Assembly: GCF_021568695.1 (NCBI RefSeq)
Contig: NZ_JAKGTI010000002.1
Span: 496,001 to 560,000 of the forward strand
DNA from: Maritalea mediterranea
GTDB lineage: Bacteria > Pseudomonadota > Alphaproteobacteria > Rhizobiales > Devosiaceae
Direction: 5' to 3'
Length of the DNA stretch: 64,000 bases
The translations under genes and the position numbers were made by a program. The notes under the pieces are model-generated. The model made no database searches, was not told where the DNA came from, and saw nothing but the letters and a program-made list of their open reading frames with translations. Below are positions 42,358-50,959 of the stretch, one piece after another (position 1 is the stretch's first letter; each line of letters opens with the position of its first letter).

Positions 42358-43647
42358 ATGACAGCCACCCCTCAAACCAATCTTTGGCAAGCCACGGCCA
42401 ACGCGCCCACATTTGATCGGACCCATGATCAGCAAAGCGTTGATCTCGCCATTATTGGCGGCGGCTTTTCTGGTTGTTCCGCTGCACTCGAGGCGGCCAA
42501 AGCCGGGATGAAGGTGATTTTGTTGGAGGCCGAGACGATCGGTTATGGGGGATCGGGCCGCAATGTCGGGCTGGTGAATGCTGGGCTGTGGACTCCACCG
42601 CAAGAGGTGGAAGACACGCTGGGCAAGCCCGCCGGCGAAAAACTCAATAAAGCCCTCGCGGCGGCGCCCGATCTTGTGTTTGACCTGATTGACCAGCACC
42701 AGATTGAGTGTGATGCGGTGCGCAATGGCACGTTGCATTGCGCCCAAAGCCATTACCACAAAAAAGATCTGGATAAGCGCATCGCGCAACTCACGGCCCG
42801 TGGGGCGCCCGTAACAATGCTGGATGAAGCGGAATCGCAAAGACGTTTGGGCTCCCGCCATTTTGTCGCTAGCCTGTTCGATCCACGTGCGGGCACCATC
42901 CATCCACTGAAATATGCGCAAGGTCTGGCCGAAGCCGCGCAGGATGCAGGGGCAAAAATCGTCGAGCACTGCCCGGCGACCGCTGTTCAAAAAGATGAGG
43001 CCTGGCGCGTCGCCACGCGGCAGGGCGAGTTCACGGCCAAATATGTGATCATCGCCACCAACGCCTATGATACGAAGCGCGTGCGATATCCGAAAAATCA
43101 GTTCTCAACGGTCCACTTTTTCCAATCCGCGACCGAACCGCTGAGCCAAGATCTGGCGGCGAAAATTTTGCCCAATCGCGAAGGCACTTGGGATTGCGCG
43201 ACGGTGATGACAAGCCTGCGCATGGATGCAGAAAACCGCCTCATATTGGGGGCCATCGGCAGCCTGAATCACGCCACCGCTCCCTTTCATAAAATGTGGG
43301 GACGGCAAAAGCTGCGCGACCTTTATCCAGAGTTAGGCGATGTGCCTTTCACACATCAATGGTGCGGCAAAATCGCCATGACGGCCGATCACTTGCCGAA
43401 AATCCTTGATTTGAGCGGCAGGGGCTATGCACCATTCGGCTATTCCGGCCGCGGCATCGGGCCGGGCACCCTGTTCGGCACCCAAATGGTCAAAGCTTTG
43501 ATCAATCAAGATGAAAGCCTGTTGCCGCTTGCCCCGATCACACAATATGAAGAGCAACTCACCGCTGCCAAATCTACCTATTATGAATGCGGTGCCGCCG
43601 CCATGCATGCGGGCTATCCGGTTTTGAAATATGGGAAAATTGGTTAG
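42358..43647 (+). CDS. FAD-dependent oxidoreductase (DAO family)
   Basis: 429 residues with the dinucleotide fold IIGGGFSGCSAALEAAKAG near 30-48 and EAETIGYGGSGRNVG after it, the arrangement of gamma-glutamylputrescine oxidase-like and related amine oxidases. The C-terminal GYAPFGYSGRGIGPGTLFG contacts the flavin. The substrate is probably an amine or amino acid. It may be translationally coupled to threonine aldolase. Confidence 0.87.
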   Translation: MTATPQTNLWQATANAPTFDRTHDQQSVDLAIIGGGFSGCSAALEAAKAGMKVILLEAETIGYGGSGRNVGLVNAGLWTPPQEVEDTLGKPAGEKLNKALAAAPDLVFDLIDQHQIECDAVRNGTLHCAQSHYHKKDLDKRIAQLTARGAPVTMLDEAESQRRLGSRHFVASLFDPRAGTIHPLKYAQGLAEAAQDAGAKIVEHCPATAVQKDEAWRVATRQGEFTAKYVIIATNAYDTKRVRYPKNQFSTVHFFQSATEPLSQDLAAKILPNREGTWDCATVMTSLRMDAENRLILGAIGSLNHATAPFHKMWGRQKLRDLYPELGDVPFTHQWCGKIAMTADHLPKILDLSGRGYAPFGYSGRGIGPGTLFGTQMVKALINQDESLLPLAPITQYEEQLTAAKSTYYECGAAAMHAGYPVLKYGKIG

Positions 43648-43656
43648 ACAAACCCG

Positions 43657-44097
43657 CTAACTTGCCTGCGCCAACAGCCGGTCCAGCGCCTGTAAAAAGT
43701 TTGACCGGTCTTTGGCGTCAAATGGCCTGTTATAACCTTTGCTTTCGCCCGTTTCTCGCAAATGCTGGTTCAGTTCGCGCATGCTTAAGGCCATGCCGAT
43801 ATTATGGGCATCAAACGCCTTGCCGGTGGGGCCAAGTGCATGGGCCTGCTTTTCCAAACAGCGGCTAGCCAAGGGAATATCAGCGGTGATGACAATCTCG
43901 CCCGCCCCAATATGCTCGGCAATCCAATCATCGGCAGCGTCCGCCCCGTGGGGCACGATCACGTTTTGGATCATGGGATCGCGAGAAGGGCGCAGCCCGC
44001 CATTGCTGACAATTGTCACCGGCACCTGATAGCGCTCAGCAACTTTCAGCACCTCGGCCTTCACCGGGCAGGCATCGCCATCAACGTAGATTCTCAC
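43657..44097 (-). CDS. YaiI/YqxD family protein (UPF0178)
   Basis: 146 residues, the usual length. MRIYVDGDACPVKAEVLKVAERY at the start (a PIN-like acidic site), IVITADIPLASRCLEK in the middle and the RPFDAKDRSNFLQALDRLL ending are the UPF0178 signature. Predicted PIN-fold nuclease of unknown target. It overlaps dgoA by 4 bases, so it is the third gene of the dgoK-dgoA transcript, probably by chance of position. Confidence 0.87.
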   Translation of the reverse strand: MRIYVDGDACPVKAEVLKVAERYQVPVTIVSNGGLRPSRDPMIQNVIVPHGADAADDWIAEHIGAGEIVITADIPLASRCLEKQAHALGPTGKAFDAHNIGMALSMRELNQHLRETGESKGYNRPFDAKDRSNFLQALDRLLAQAS

Positions 44098-44708
44098 TGG
44101 TTCGCAAACGCCTGATCATAAGCGTCCACCAAGGCCAATGCGCGGGTATGCACTATTTTGGCGCCTTCGCCGGGCTTATAAAGCCCACCGCCAATACCGG
44201 CACCATCCACGCCCGCTTCCACCCAGACGTCAAAATTTTCCGCATCCACACCGCCGACGGCATAAACCGGCATTTTAGGCGGCAACACGGCCTTCATGGC
44301 TTTGACGCCGCTGGGGCCAATCACCGAAGCGGGGAAGATTTTCAGCCCGTCTGCCCCCGCATGAATGGCGGCAAAGCATTCGCTGGGGGTCAGCACGCCG
44401 GGAAAGGATTGCAACCCGGCCTTTTTAGTGGCGCGGATAACCTCCACGTCGCAATTGGGGGACACAACAAACTGACCGTCAATCGCCACCAGCTCTCCCA
44501 CATCCTGTGGGGTGAGCACTGTACCCGCACCGATCAGTGCTTTGCCATCAAACGCTTGGCGCATCTTGGCAATCGAATCCAGGGGCTTTGGGGAGTTGAG
44601 CGGCACCTCAATCATTGTGATGCCCGCCTCGACCAAAGCAGCACACACATCCACCGCTTCGTCTGGTGTGATGCCCCGCAATATCGCGATCAATTGGCGA
44701 TGGTTCAT
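44094..44708 (-). CDS. dgoA: 2-dehydro-3-deoxy-6-phosphogalactonate aldolase
   Basis: 204 residues from the ATG overlapping the dgoK stop. KDPG/KDPGal aldolase family: AILRGITPDEAV (catalytic glutamate region shifted), MIEVPLNSP, GAGTVLTPQDV, VSPNCDVEV and the Schiff-base lysine in GADGLKIFPAS. The MIEVPLNSP variant and the adjacent kinase indicate the galactonate pathway rather than KDPG. It yields pyruvate and glyceraldehyde 3-phosphate. No dgoD dehydratase is in the window. Confidence 0.9.
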   Translation of the reverse strand: MNHRQLIAILRGITPDEAVDVCAALVEAGITMIEVPLNSPKPLDSIAKMRQAFDGKALIGAGTVLTPQDVGELVAIDGQFVVSPNCDVEVIRATKKAGLQSFPGVLTPSECFAAIHAGADGLKIFPASVIGPSGVKAMKAVLPPKMPVYAVGGVDAENFDVWVEAGVDGAGIGGGLYKPGEGAKIVHTRALALVDAYDQAFANQ

Positions 44709-45622
44709 GACGCCACTCCTTCTTTTTGCGCTTTCGCGACCAAATTCAGTCCGCGCACGGTGAAATTCTCTTCCACATCGCACAGCGGGTCTATATCAAA
44801 TTCTTCAAAGGCGGCTCGATAGATGCGCATCAGCTTCTCGCCGCCAACAATCGCCACCTGCCCGGTGGCAAAACTGTCCATGCCCGACTTGATTTCCATG
44901 CCCATCAGCAAGCCAGACAACTTGGCGCGCGCTTCAATGGGCGTCAGGCCAGCTAACAGGCTTTGCGCCCGCAAACCAAACACCATATGGGTAAAATCCT
45001 GCGGCGCAGACATCGCATCTTTCACGCCTTCGAGGAAGGCATCGTCATCCCAACCCTCTTCAGCAACACTCAGGCGCACCACAGACTGTTCTGACAACAG
45101 ATTGAACATTTCCCCGGTCATATAGGTTTTAAACCCGGTCACCTGCCCCGACTTGATTTCTGCCCACTTTGAATGGGTGCCGGGCAAAATGATGGTGCCC
45201 TCGAAATCAGGATATTTTTCCAGCAGGCCAAAGATTTGGGTTTCTTCACCGCGCATCACATCCGCAGGGGCTTGTTGACACAGCCCGGGCACAATTTGCA
45301 CCTCGATATGGGGGGCATGGGTTTTTACTCTGGTGAGTTTCAGTGCGCGATGCACATCAAATGGCACCTGCCCGTATGATGCCTCTTGCCAACCGCCGCG
45401 CGCGCCCACCATGCCACACGCAAATATTGGCATAACCCGGTCTTCAGACAGCCAAGGCGCAGTCAAGTTCAAAAGGGTGGGTTCAAACTGGTGCGGTTCA
45501 AGCTGCCCCATGCCCTTATCACTTGTGGCTTCATCCATGATTTGGCCAGCGCCATCAATGGCATATGCGCGGACATTGGAGGTGCCCCAATCCAGGGCGA
45601 TATAATCAATAGCAGCGGTCAT
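44705..45622 (-). CDS. dgoK: 2-dehydro-3-deoxygalactonokinase
   Basis: 305 residues. IALDWGTSNVRAYAID opens the ASKHA-type ATPase fold, CGMVGARGGWQEASY and ILPGTHSKWAEI are DgoK hallmarks, and GEMFNLLSEQSV follows. It phosphorylates 2-keto-3-deoxygalactonate for the next gene's aldolase. The upstream 50-70 bases contain a short perfect inverted repeat that could be an operator. Confidence 0.92.
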   Translation of the reverse strand: MTAAIDYIALDWGTSNVRAYAIDGAGQIMDEATSDKGMGQLEPHQFEPTLLNLTAPWLSEDRVMPIFACGMVGARGGWQEASYGQVPFDVHRALKLTRVKTHAPHIEVQIVPGLCQQAPADVMRGEETQIFGLLEKYPDFEGTIILPGTHSKWAEIKSGQVTGFKTYMTGEMFNLLSEQSVVRLSVAEEGWDDDAFLEGVKDAMSAPQDFTHMVFGLRAQSLLAGLTPIEARAKLSGLLMGMEIKSGMDSFATGQVAIVGGEKLMRIYRAAFEEFDIDPLCDVEENFTVRGLNLVAKAQKEGVAS

Positions 45623-45674
45623 AAAATACTCCCCCGCACCTTATGCAACACTGAAAATCAATTTCAAAGTCAAA

Positions 45675-45690
45675 AACGGACCGATCCGTT
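45675..45690 (-). promoter_or_regulatory. Inverted repeat upstream of dgoK
   Basis: AACGGA-CCGA-TCCGTT, 6-bp perfect arms, 53-68 bases before the dgoK ATG, at the expected position of a promoter-overlapping operator. No regulator gene is adjacent. Confidence 0.4.
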
Positions 45691-45694
45691 CCGC

Positions 45695-45736
45695 AAAAAA
45701 TTGAGCCGCCCGCCTTCCCGAGGGAAAACGAGCGGC
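45695..45736 (-). terminator. Intrinsic terminator of the peptide-binding-protein gene
   Basis: On the minus strand GCCGCTCG pairs with CGGGCGGC (one U-G pair), enclosing a nested TCCC-TC-GGGA stem, followed by TCAATTTTTT. It begins 26 bases after the binding-protein stop. Confidence 0.75.
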
Positions 45737-45762
45737 CCGCTCACGACAAATCCAGGGAGGGA

Positions 45763-47346
45763 TTAGTCTTTTTCTACGAGACGGTAGAACACAAAGTCAG
45801 ATGTGGCACCGTTCACATACCCGCTTACATTTTCGCCCATGGCCACTTGATAAGAGGCTTGGAACATAATGATGATTGGGGATTTCTCTTGAACGCGTTT
45901 CTGCAATTCAAGGTACATTTCTTGACGTTTCGCAGGATCGCTTTCAGTCAAAGCCGCTTTGGTCATCTCGTTCAACTCTTCCGGCACGGCCCATGCGTTG
46001 CGCCATGTTGTGGTCGCTGCATATGAATCGTCTGAGTTGTCAGAGTTGTACGCAAAGGCTTTTGCGTTTGAGTGTGGGTCCATAAAGTCTGGGCCCCAAT
46101 AAAGAAGCATGGCTTCGTGGCTACGCTCACGATATTTCGTGATCACTTGTGAGCCAGTGCCCGGAATGATCTCGAAATTGATGCCAGCGTCCGCAAAGCT
46201 TGCTTGCAAAGACTGCGCCATATCAGTGAATGGCGCTGCGTTGATCACGTCCAAATCAACAGTGATTGGCGTTTCAATGCCAGCGTCTTCCAAGATTTGC
46301 TTAGCTTTCGCAGGGTCATAGCTATATGGCGTTTCGTCATATGAGCCAGGGAAGCCTTTAGGCCAGAATGCCTGGTGAACTTCCATTTGACCTTTAATGA
46401 TCGAGTTGGTCATGCCTTCATAATCAACCAGGTAACGGGCCGCTTCCCACACCGCTTCAGGTGTCAGGCTGTCGGTCTTTTGGTTGAAGGACAAGAAGTG
46501 CACAGCAGCTTGTGGGAAAGTTTCAACTTTCACATCACCGTCCAAACCTTCAACCTGATCAGGTGTGAGGTTACGGGCCATGTCCACATCGCCAGACTGC
46601 AGCAGCAATTGCTGTGTGGCGCTTTCAGCAACGTGACGCAACAACACTGATTTCAGCTTTGGTCCTTGCTTGAAATAATTTGGATTGGCTTCCAGACGCA
46701 CCAGCTCTGCCGGACGGTAAAGGCCCAGCTTGAACGGGCCAGAACCAGCTGAATTGGCGTTCAACCAGGCATTGCCCATATCGCCATCAACTTCATTGGC
46801 CATCACCAATTCTTTATCAACGATAGACGCTGGACGTGAAGCCAGAACGTTCATCACGAATGCAGGTGAAAAATCGCCTGAATATTTAACGGTCACCGTG
46901 CCGTCGCCAGCTGTGACCATCTCATCCACATTTTCCGGCGTCCAGCCAAGCTGTGCCAGAATAAAGGCGGGTGTAAGGTCCAGCTTGATCACGCGACCGA
47001 GCGAAAACACCACATCTTCAGGCCGAACGGGGTTGCCTGAGTGGAATGTCACGCCGTGGCGCAAGGTGAAGGTGATGGTTTTGTTTTCGGCATCAATGTC
47101 CCAGCTTTCCGCCAGACCATCGGTCAGAACGGTGGGATCTTCCGCATCATACTGCACCAAGCGGTCATAAATGTTTGTGACCAGCTCGCCTGATGTAAAT
47201 TCATAGGCCTGTGCCGGGTCGATGGCCACAATATCATCGATATTCTGCGCCACAACCAAAGCGTTGTCAGGCGTTGCGGCCTGGGCAGCGCCCGCGGCCA
47301 TTGGCAGGGTAAAGGCCGCCGCCAACATTAGGGATTTGAGTAGTTT
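45763..47346 (-). CDS. Peptide/opine-type ABC transporter substrate-binding protein
   Basis: 527 residues from a GTG behind AAAGGAGGA; an upstream ATG at 47379 would bury the ribosome site. The Sec signal is KLLKSLMLAAAFTLPMAAGAAQA (residues 2-24 as a segment), cleaved near AQA-A. The rest is the cluster C (DppA/OppA) solute-binding fold, with GVTFHSGNPVRPEDVVFSL the typical signature. It serves the permeases and ATPases encoded divergently at 48.1-51.7 kb. Placing the binding protein with the regulator on the other strand is unusual but known. Confidence 0.88.
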   Translation of the reverse strand, partial: KLLKSLMLAAAFTLPMAAGAAQAATPDNALVVAQNIDDIVAIDPAQAYEFTSGELVTNIYDRLVQYDAEDPTVLTDGLAESWDIDAENKTITFTLRHGVTFHSGNPVRPEDVVFSLGRVIKLDLTPAFILAQLGWTPENVDEMVTAGDGTVTVKYSGDFSPAFVMNVLASRPASIVDKELVMANEVDGDMGNAWLNANSAGSGPFKLGLYRPAELVRLEANPNYFKQGPKLKSVLLRHVAESATQQLLLQSGDVDMARNLTPDQVEGLDGDVKVETFPQAAVHFLSFNQKTDSLTPEAVWEAARYLVDYEGMTNSIIKGQMEVHQAFWPKGFPGSYDETPYSYDPAKAKQILEDAGIETPITVDLDVINAAPFTDMAQSLQASFADAGINFEIIPGTGSQVITKYRERSHEAMLLYWGPDFMDPHSNAKAFAYNSDNSDDSYAATTTWRNAWAVPEELNEMTKAALTESDPAKRQEMYLELQKRVQEKSPIIIMFQASYQVAMGENVSGYVNGATSDFVFYRLVEKD

Positions 47347-47369
47347 CACTTCCGTTTCCTCCTTTGGTG

Positions 47370-47389
47370 TTTGCACCATTCAGTGCAAA
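47370..47389 (-). promoter_or_regulatory. Hairpin between regulator and binding-protein genes
   Basis: TTTGCAC-CATTCA-GTGCAAA: 7-bp perfect arms, 24-43 bases upstream of the binding-protein GTG. It could be an RNA stem marking the 5' end of a stable binding-protein mRNA, or an operator of the regulator. Confidence 0.5.
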
Positions 47390-47395
47390 TCCGGT

Positions 47396-48004
47396 TTAGT
47401 TTTTCGCCAAACTCAGCTCGCGAAAAAGTGTCAATGTGCCGGTCCAAATTATTTTTGCCGCCCCTTCAAAGGGGTTAGACCAGCTATGGGGAAGGCTGCC
47501 GCGAAAATGCAAACTGTCGCCCTTGCCCAGCACATAGCTGGCATCAGCAATGGTTTGCCGGATCTGGCCTTCCAGCACATAAATGATTTCTTCGCCCTCA
47601 TGTGCCGCCACCTCAGATTGATAGCCAGGTGGGATCGTCAGAATCAGGGAATACAATTCGTTTGCGGGGTGCTCGACGGCCAGCTTTTCATAAACAACCG
47701 AAGAGTCGCCAATGTGAAACGTGGCGCGATTCTCTTTCCGCGTGATGGCATTTGTGGCTTTGGGCATGGAAATGAAATGTTCAATCTCCAATCCCAACGC
47801 CAAAGCAATTTGCCCCAAGGTTGCCAGGCTGGGCACCGCATTCTCGCGCTCCACCTGGCTGAGATAGCCCGCAGAAACCCCTGCACGTTCGCCCAATTGC
47901 GTCAAGGTCAGCTTCATGCGGCGACGCTGTTCGCGAATCAAGCCTCCTACGGCAAATGTCTGCGATGCTGCGATGGTCAAACCGGGCCTCCCTTCCACAT
48001 ACAC
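47396..48004 (-). CDS. XRE-family regulator with C-terminal cupin domain
   Basis: 202 residues. Helix-turn-helix at about 25-75 (LTLTQLGERAGVSAGYLSQVERENAVPSLATLGQIALAL in segments) and a cupin at about 120-190 (AAHEGEEIIYVLEGQIRQTI, GDSLHFRGSLPHSWSN). Such regulators sense a small ligand through the cupin. It lies between the binding-protein gene, which it precedes by 49 bases, and the divergent permease operon, so it probably controls both. Confidence 0.88.
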   Translation of the reverse strand: MYVEGRPGLTIAASQTFAVGGLIREQRRRMKLTLTQLGERAGVSAGYLSQVERENAVPSLATLGQIALALGLEIEHFISMPKATNAITRKENRATFHIGDSSVVYEKLAVEHPANELYSLILTIPPGYQSEVAAHEGEEIIYVLEGQIRQTIADASYVLGKGDSLHFRGSLPHSWSNPFEGAAKIIWTGTLTLFRELSLAKN

Positions 48005-48043
48005 GTCACGAGTTCAGGTGCCGTGCATATATAAAGTTATATA

Positions 48044-48066
48044 CTATCAAAATAATTTTTGTATAG
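48044..48066. promoter_or_regulatory. Near-palindrome between regulator and permease operon
   Basis: CTATCAAAA-TAAT-TTTTGTATAG: imperfect arms (one inserted T), centred 51 bp from the regulator ATG and 87 bp from the dppB start. The 137-base gap is AT-rich and must contain both divergent promoters. This is the best operator candidate in it. Confidence 0.4.
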
Positions 48067-48141
48067 ATAAAAAATGTTTGATTTTGCACTTTCTTCCATG
48101 CAAGTTTAGCGAAATTCCGCAATCTTCGGGGGAGTAGATCC

Positions 48142-49209
48142 GTGTCTCAATCCGACACTGTCGATATTTCAGCACAAGGCTGGAGCAACAATATCTGGCT
48201 CAAAAGGCTCTTCACGCTGGCACAATTTGTGTTTGTGCTGCTGCTGACCTTTTTGGGTCTGTTGGCGATCACCTTTTTCATTGGCCGCGTGATCCCGATT
48301 GATCCGGTGCTCGCCATTGTGGGCGACCGTGCCACCCAAGAGCTTTATGATGCCACACGTCAAGAGATGGGACTAGACCAACCTTTGGTGGTTCAGTTCT
48401 TCTCTTATGTATTTGACGTGTTCCGGGGCGATCTGGGCAACTCCGCCTCCACCGGCCGACTGGTGATTGAAGATTTGAAACGGGTTTTCCCCGCCACCCT
48501 GGAAATGGCCACCATCGGCATCATTATCGGCGTGCTGTTGGGTGTGCCCATGGGCGTACTCTCCGCCGCCAATGAAGGCAAATGGGTGGACCAGGTGTTC
48601 CGCGTATTGGGCCTTGTCGGCTATTCGGTGCCGGCTTTCTGGCTCGGTCTTGTGGGCCTTGCGCTGTTTTATGGCCATTTGGGCTGGGTCGCTGGCCCGG
48701 GCCGTATCGGCATTTTCTATGAAGGCATCGTGACCCCTGTCACCGGCCTTATCCTAGTGGATAGCCTGCTTCAGGGCGAATGGGAAATCTTTTACGATGC
48801 CATCCACCATCTGGTCTTGCCTGCTTCTATTTTGGGCTTTTTCTCCCTCGCCTATATTGCGCGGATGACTCGCTCTTTCATGCTGGATCAGCTCAGCCAA
48901 GAATTCGTGACCACCGCCCGCGTAAAGGGCGTGCCAGAATATAAGGTGATCTGGAAACATGCCTTCTTGCCCATTCGCGTGCCGCTGATCACCGTGATCG
49001 GCCTGTCTTACGCCGGTTTGCTTGAAGGCTCCGTGATGATTGAAACCGTATTCTCTTGGCCCGGCATTGGTAACTACCTCACTGTGGCGCTGCTCAATGC
49101 CGATATGAACGCCGTGCTTGGCGCCACGCTGGTGATCGGTGCCGTGTTTATTTTTATCAACAAGATCTCTGACGTGCTGTACCGCGTCCTTGATCCTAGA
49201 AGCCGGTAA
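48142..49209 (+). CDS. dppB: Peptide-type ABC transporter permease (DppB family)
   Basis: 355 residues from a GTG behind GGGGGAG. A long N-terminal hydrophobic segment (FTLAQFVFVLLLTFLGLLAITFFIG) precedes the conserved DppB core; the EAA-like loop is TARVKGVPEYKVIWKHAFLP near 258-277. FFIGRVIPIDPVLAIVGDRAT is typical of the peptide/nickel permeases. First gene of a four-gene operon. Confidence 0.88.
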   Translation: MSQSDTVDISAQGWSNNIWLKRLFTLAQFVFVLLLTFLGLLAITFFIGRVIPIDPVLAIVGDRATQELYDATRQEMGLDQPLVVQFFSYVFDVFRGDLGNSASTGRLVIEDLKRVFPATLEMATIGIIIGVLLGVPMGVLSAANEGKWVDQVFRVLGLVGYSVPAFWLGLVGLALFYGHLGWVAGPGRIGIFYEGIVTPVTGLILVDSLLQGEWEIFYDAIHHLVLPASILGFFSLAYIARMTRSFMLDQLSQEFVTTARVKGVPEYKVIWKHAFLPIRVPLITVIGLSYAGLLEGSVMIETVFSWPGIGNYLTVALLNADMNAVLGATLVIGAVFIFINKISDVLYRVLDPRSR

Positions 49210-49220
49210 GGAGCCATAAG

Positions 49221-50126
49221 ATGAGCAATATGACTGAATGGCTTTTGTCCGACAGCCCCACTTCAAAAGGTCAGGCCTTTGCAGGCCGCGCCTGGCGCAT
49301 GTGGCTTTCGCTTCTGGGCAACCCGTTGGCGATCACCGGCTTGATCATCGTCGTGGTGCTGGTGCTGATGGCGGCCTTCGCGCCGCTCATCGCGCCCTAT
49401 TCCCCGATCGGGCAGGATTTGCAAAACCGCCTTTTACCGCCAAGCTGGCAGCATTGGATGGGGACGGACGAACTGGGCCGAGACATCTTTTCTCGCGTGG
49501 TCTATGGCTCGCGCCTGACCCTGATGATCGTGCTGCTGGTGGCAGCGATCTCCGCACCGCTTGGTCTGGTGATTGGCGCCATCTCCGGCTATTTCGGCGG
49601 CTGGGTGGATAAGGTGATGATGGGCATCACCGATATTTTCCTCTCCATGCCGAAACTGATCATGGCGCTGGCCTTTGTGGCGGCGCTCGGGCCAGGCATT
49701 GAAAATGCGATCATCGCCATTGCCATCACCGCTTGGCCAGCTTATGCGCGGATTGCGCGGGCAGAAACGCTGACCTTCCGCAATGCCGAATTTATCGATG
49801 CGATCAAATTGCAAGGCGCGTCGCCGGCCCGCATCATCATCAATCACGTATTGCCTTTGTGCACTTCTTCCATGATCGTGCGTGTCACGCTGGACATGGC
49901 GGGCATCATCTTGACTGCGGCGGGCCTGGGCTTCTTGGGCCTCGGGGCGCAACCCCCATTGCCAGAATGGGGCGCCATGATCTCTCGGGGTCGTGCCTTC
50001 ATTCTGGATCAATGGTGGGTGGCCACCATGCCCGGTTTTGCAATCATTGTCGTATCTTTGGGCTTCTGCTTCCTTGGCGATGGCCTGCGCGACATTCTTG
50101 ACCCGAAAAATGAGGGCAAATCATGA
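49221..50126 (+). CDS. dppC: Peptide-type ABC transporter permease (DppC family)
   Basis: 301 residues. The DppC N-terminus with one hydrophobic segment is followed by [28 protein letters not shown]-like sequence (here [18 protein letters not shown], about residues 72-89), a hallmark of the family. The coupling loop is [22 protein letters not shown]. The stop overlaps the next gene by 4 bases (ATGA). Partner of DppB in the channel. Confidence 0.88.
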   Translation: [301 protein letters not shown]

Positions 50127-50959
50127 GCCAGAAACTTCTTGAAATTGAAGATTTGCGCGTCACTTTCCCTACGCACCAAGGCGATGTGGAGGTGGTCAAG
50201 GGCATTAGCTTTGATCTGGGCCGCGAACGCCTCGCCATTGTGGGCGAAAGCGGCTCCGGTAAATCCATGACCGGACGCTCGATCCTTAAACTGATCCGTT
50301 CACCCGGGCGCGTGACCGCCAACAAGTTCATATTTGATGGCATTGACCTCAACAAACAAAGCGAACGACAAATGCGCAAACTGCGCGGTGCCCGCATTTC
50401 CATGGTGATGCAGGATCCAAAATTCTCGCTCAACCCGGTCCTCACCATTAAGGACCAGATCGCCGAGGCATTGCGGACACACCAGAAACTCACCCGCAAA
50501 GAGCTGGATGAAAAGGTGCTGCATATGCTCGACCAGGTGCGCATCAACGATCCGGCGCGCGTGGCCAAGCTCTACCCACATGAGGTGTCCGGTGGTATGG
50601 GGCAACGCATCATGATCGCCATGATGCTGATTCCTGAACCGGATTTGCTGATTGCGGACGAGCCGACGTCAGCCTTGGACGTTTCGGTGCAAGCGCAAGT
50701 GCTCGATTTGATCGACAATCTGATTCAGGAAAACGGCATGGGCCTTATTCTGATCAGCCACGATTTGAACCTGGTTGCCAATTATGCGGATCGGGTGTTG
50801 ATCATGAATTCAGGAGAAATTGTAGAGCAGTGCAACGCCAGCGAGCTGCACAAGGCTACACATCCCTACACCCAAGGCCTTCTGAACGCAATGCCGCGCA
50901 TTGATGAAACGCGCGACGAGCTTCCCACCCTTGATCGAACACAATGGGCCGCAACATGA
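50123..50959 (+). CDS. dppD: Peptide-type ABC transporter ATPase (DppD family)
   Basis: 278 residues. Walker A GESGSGKSM, signature VSGGMGQRIMIAMMLI, Walker B LLIADEPTSALDV, and the H-loop in ILISHDLNLVA. The C-terminal segment ATHPYTQGLLNAMPRIDE is the peptide/nickel-type extension. It overlaps dppC by 4 bases and dppF by 4 bases, all in one operon. Confidence 0.9.
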   Translation: MSQKLLEIEDLRVTFPTHQGDVEVVKGISFDLGRERLAIVGESGSGKSMTGRSILKLIRSPGRVTANKFIFDGIDLNKQSERQMRKLRGARISMVMQDPKFSLNPVLTIKDQIAEALRTHQKLTRKELDEKVLHMLDQVRINDPARVAKLYPHEVSGGMGQRIMIAMMLIPEPDLLIADEPTSALDVSVQAQVLDLIDNLIQENGMGLILISHDLNLVANYADRVLIMNSGEIVEQCNASELHKATHPYTQGLLNAMPRIDETRDELPTLDRTQWAAT

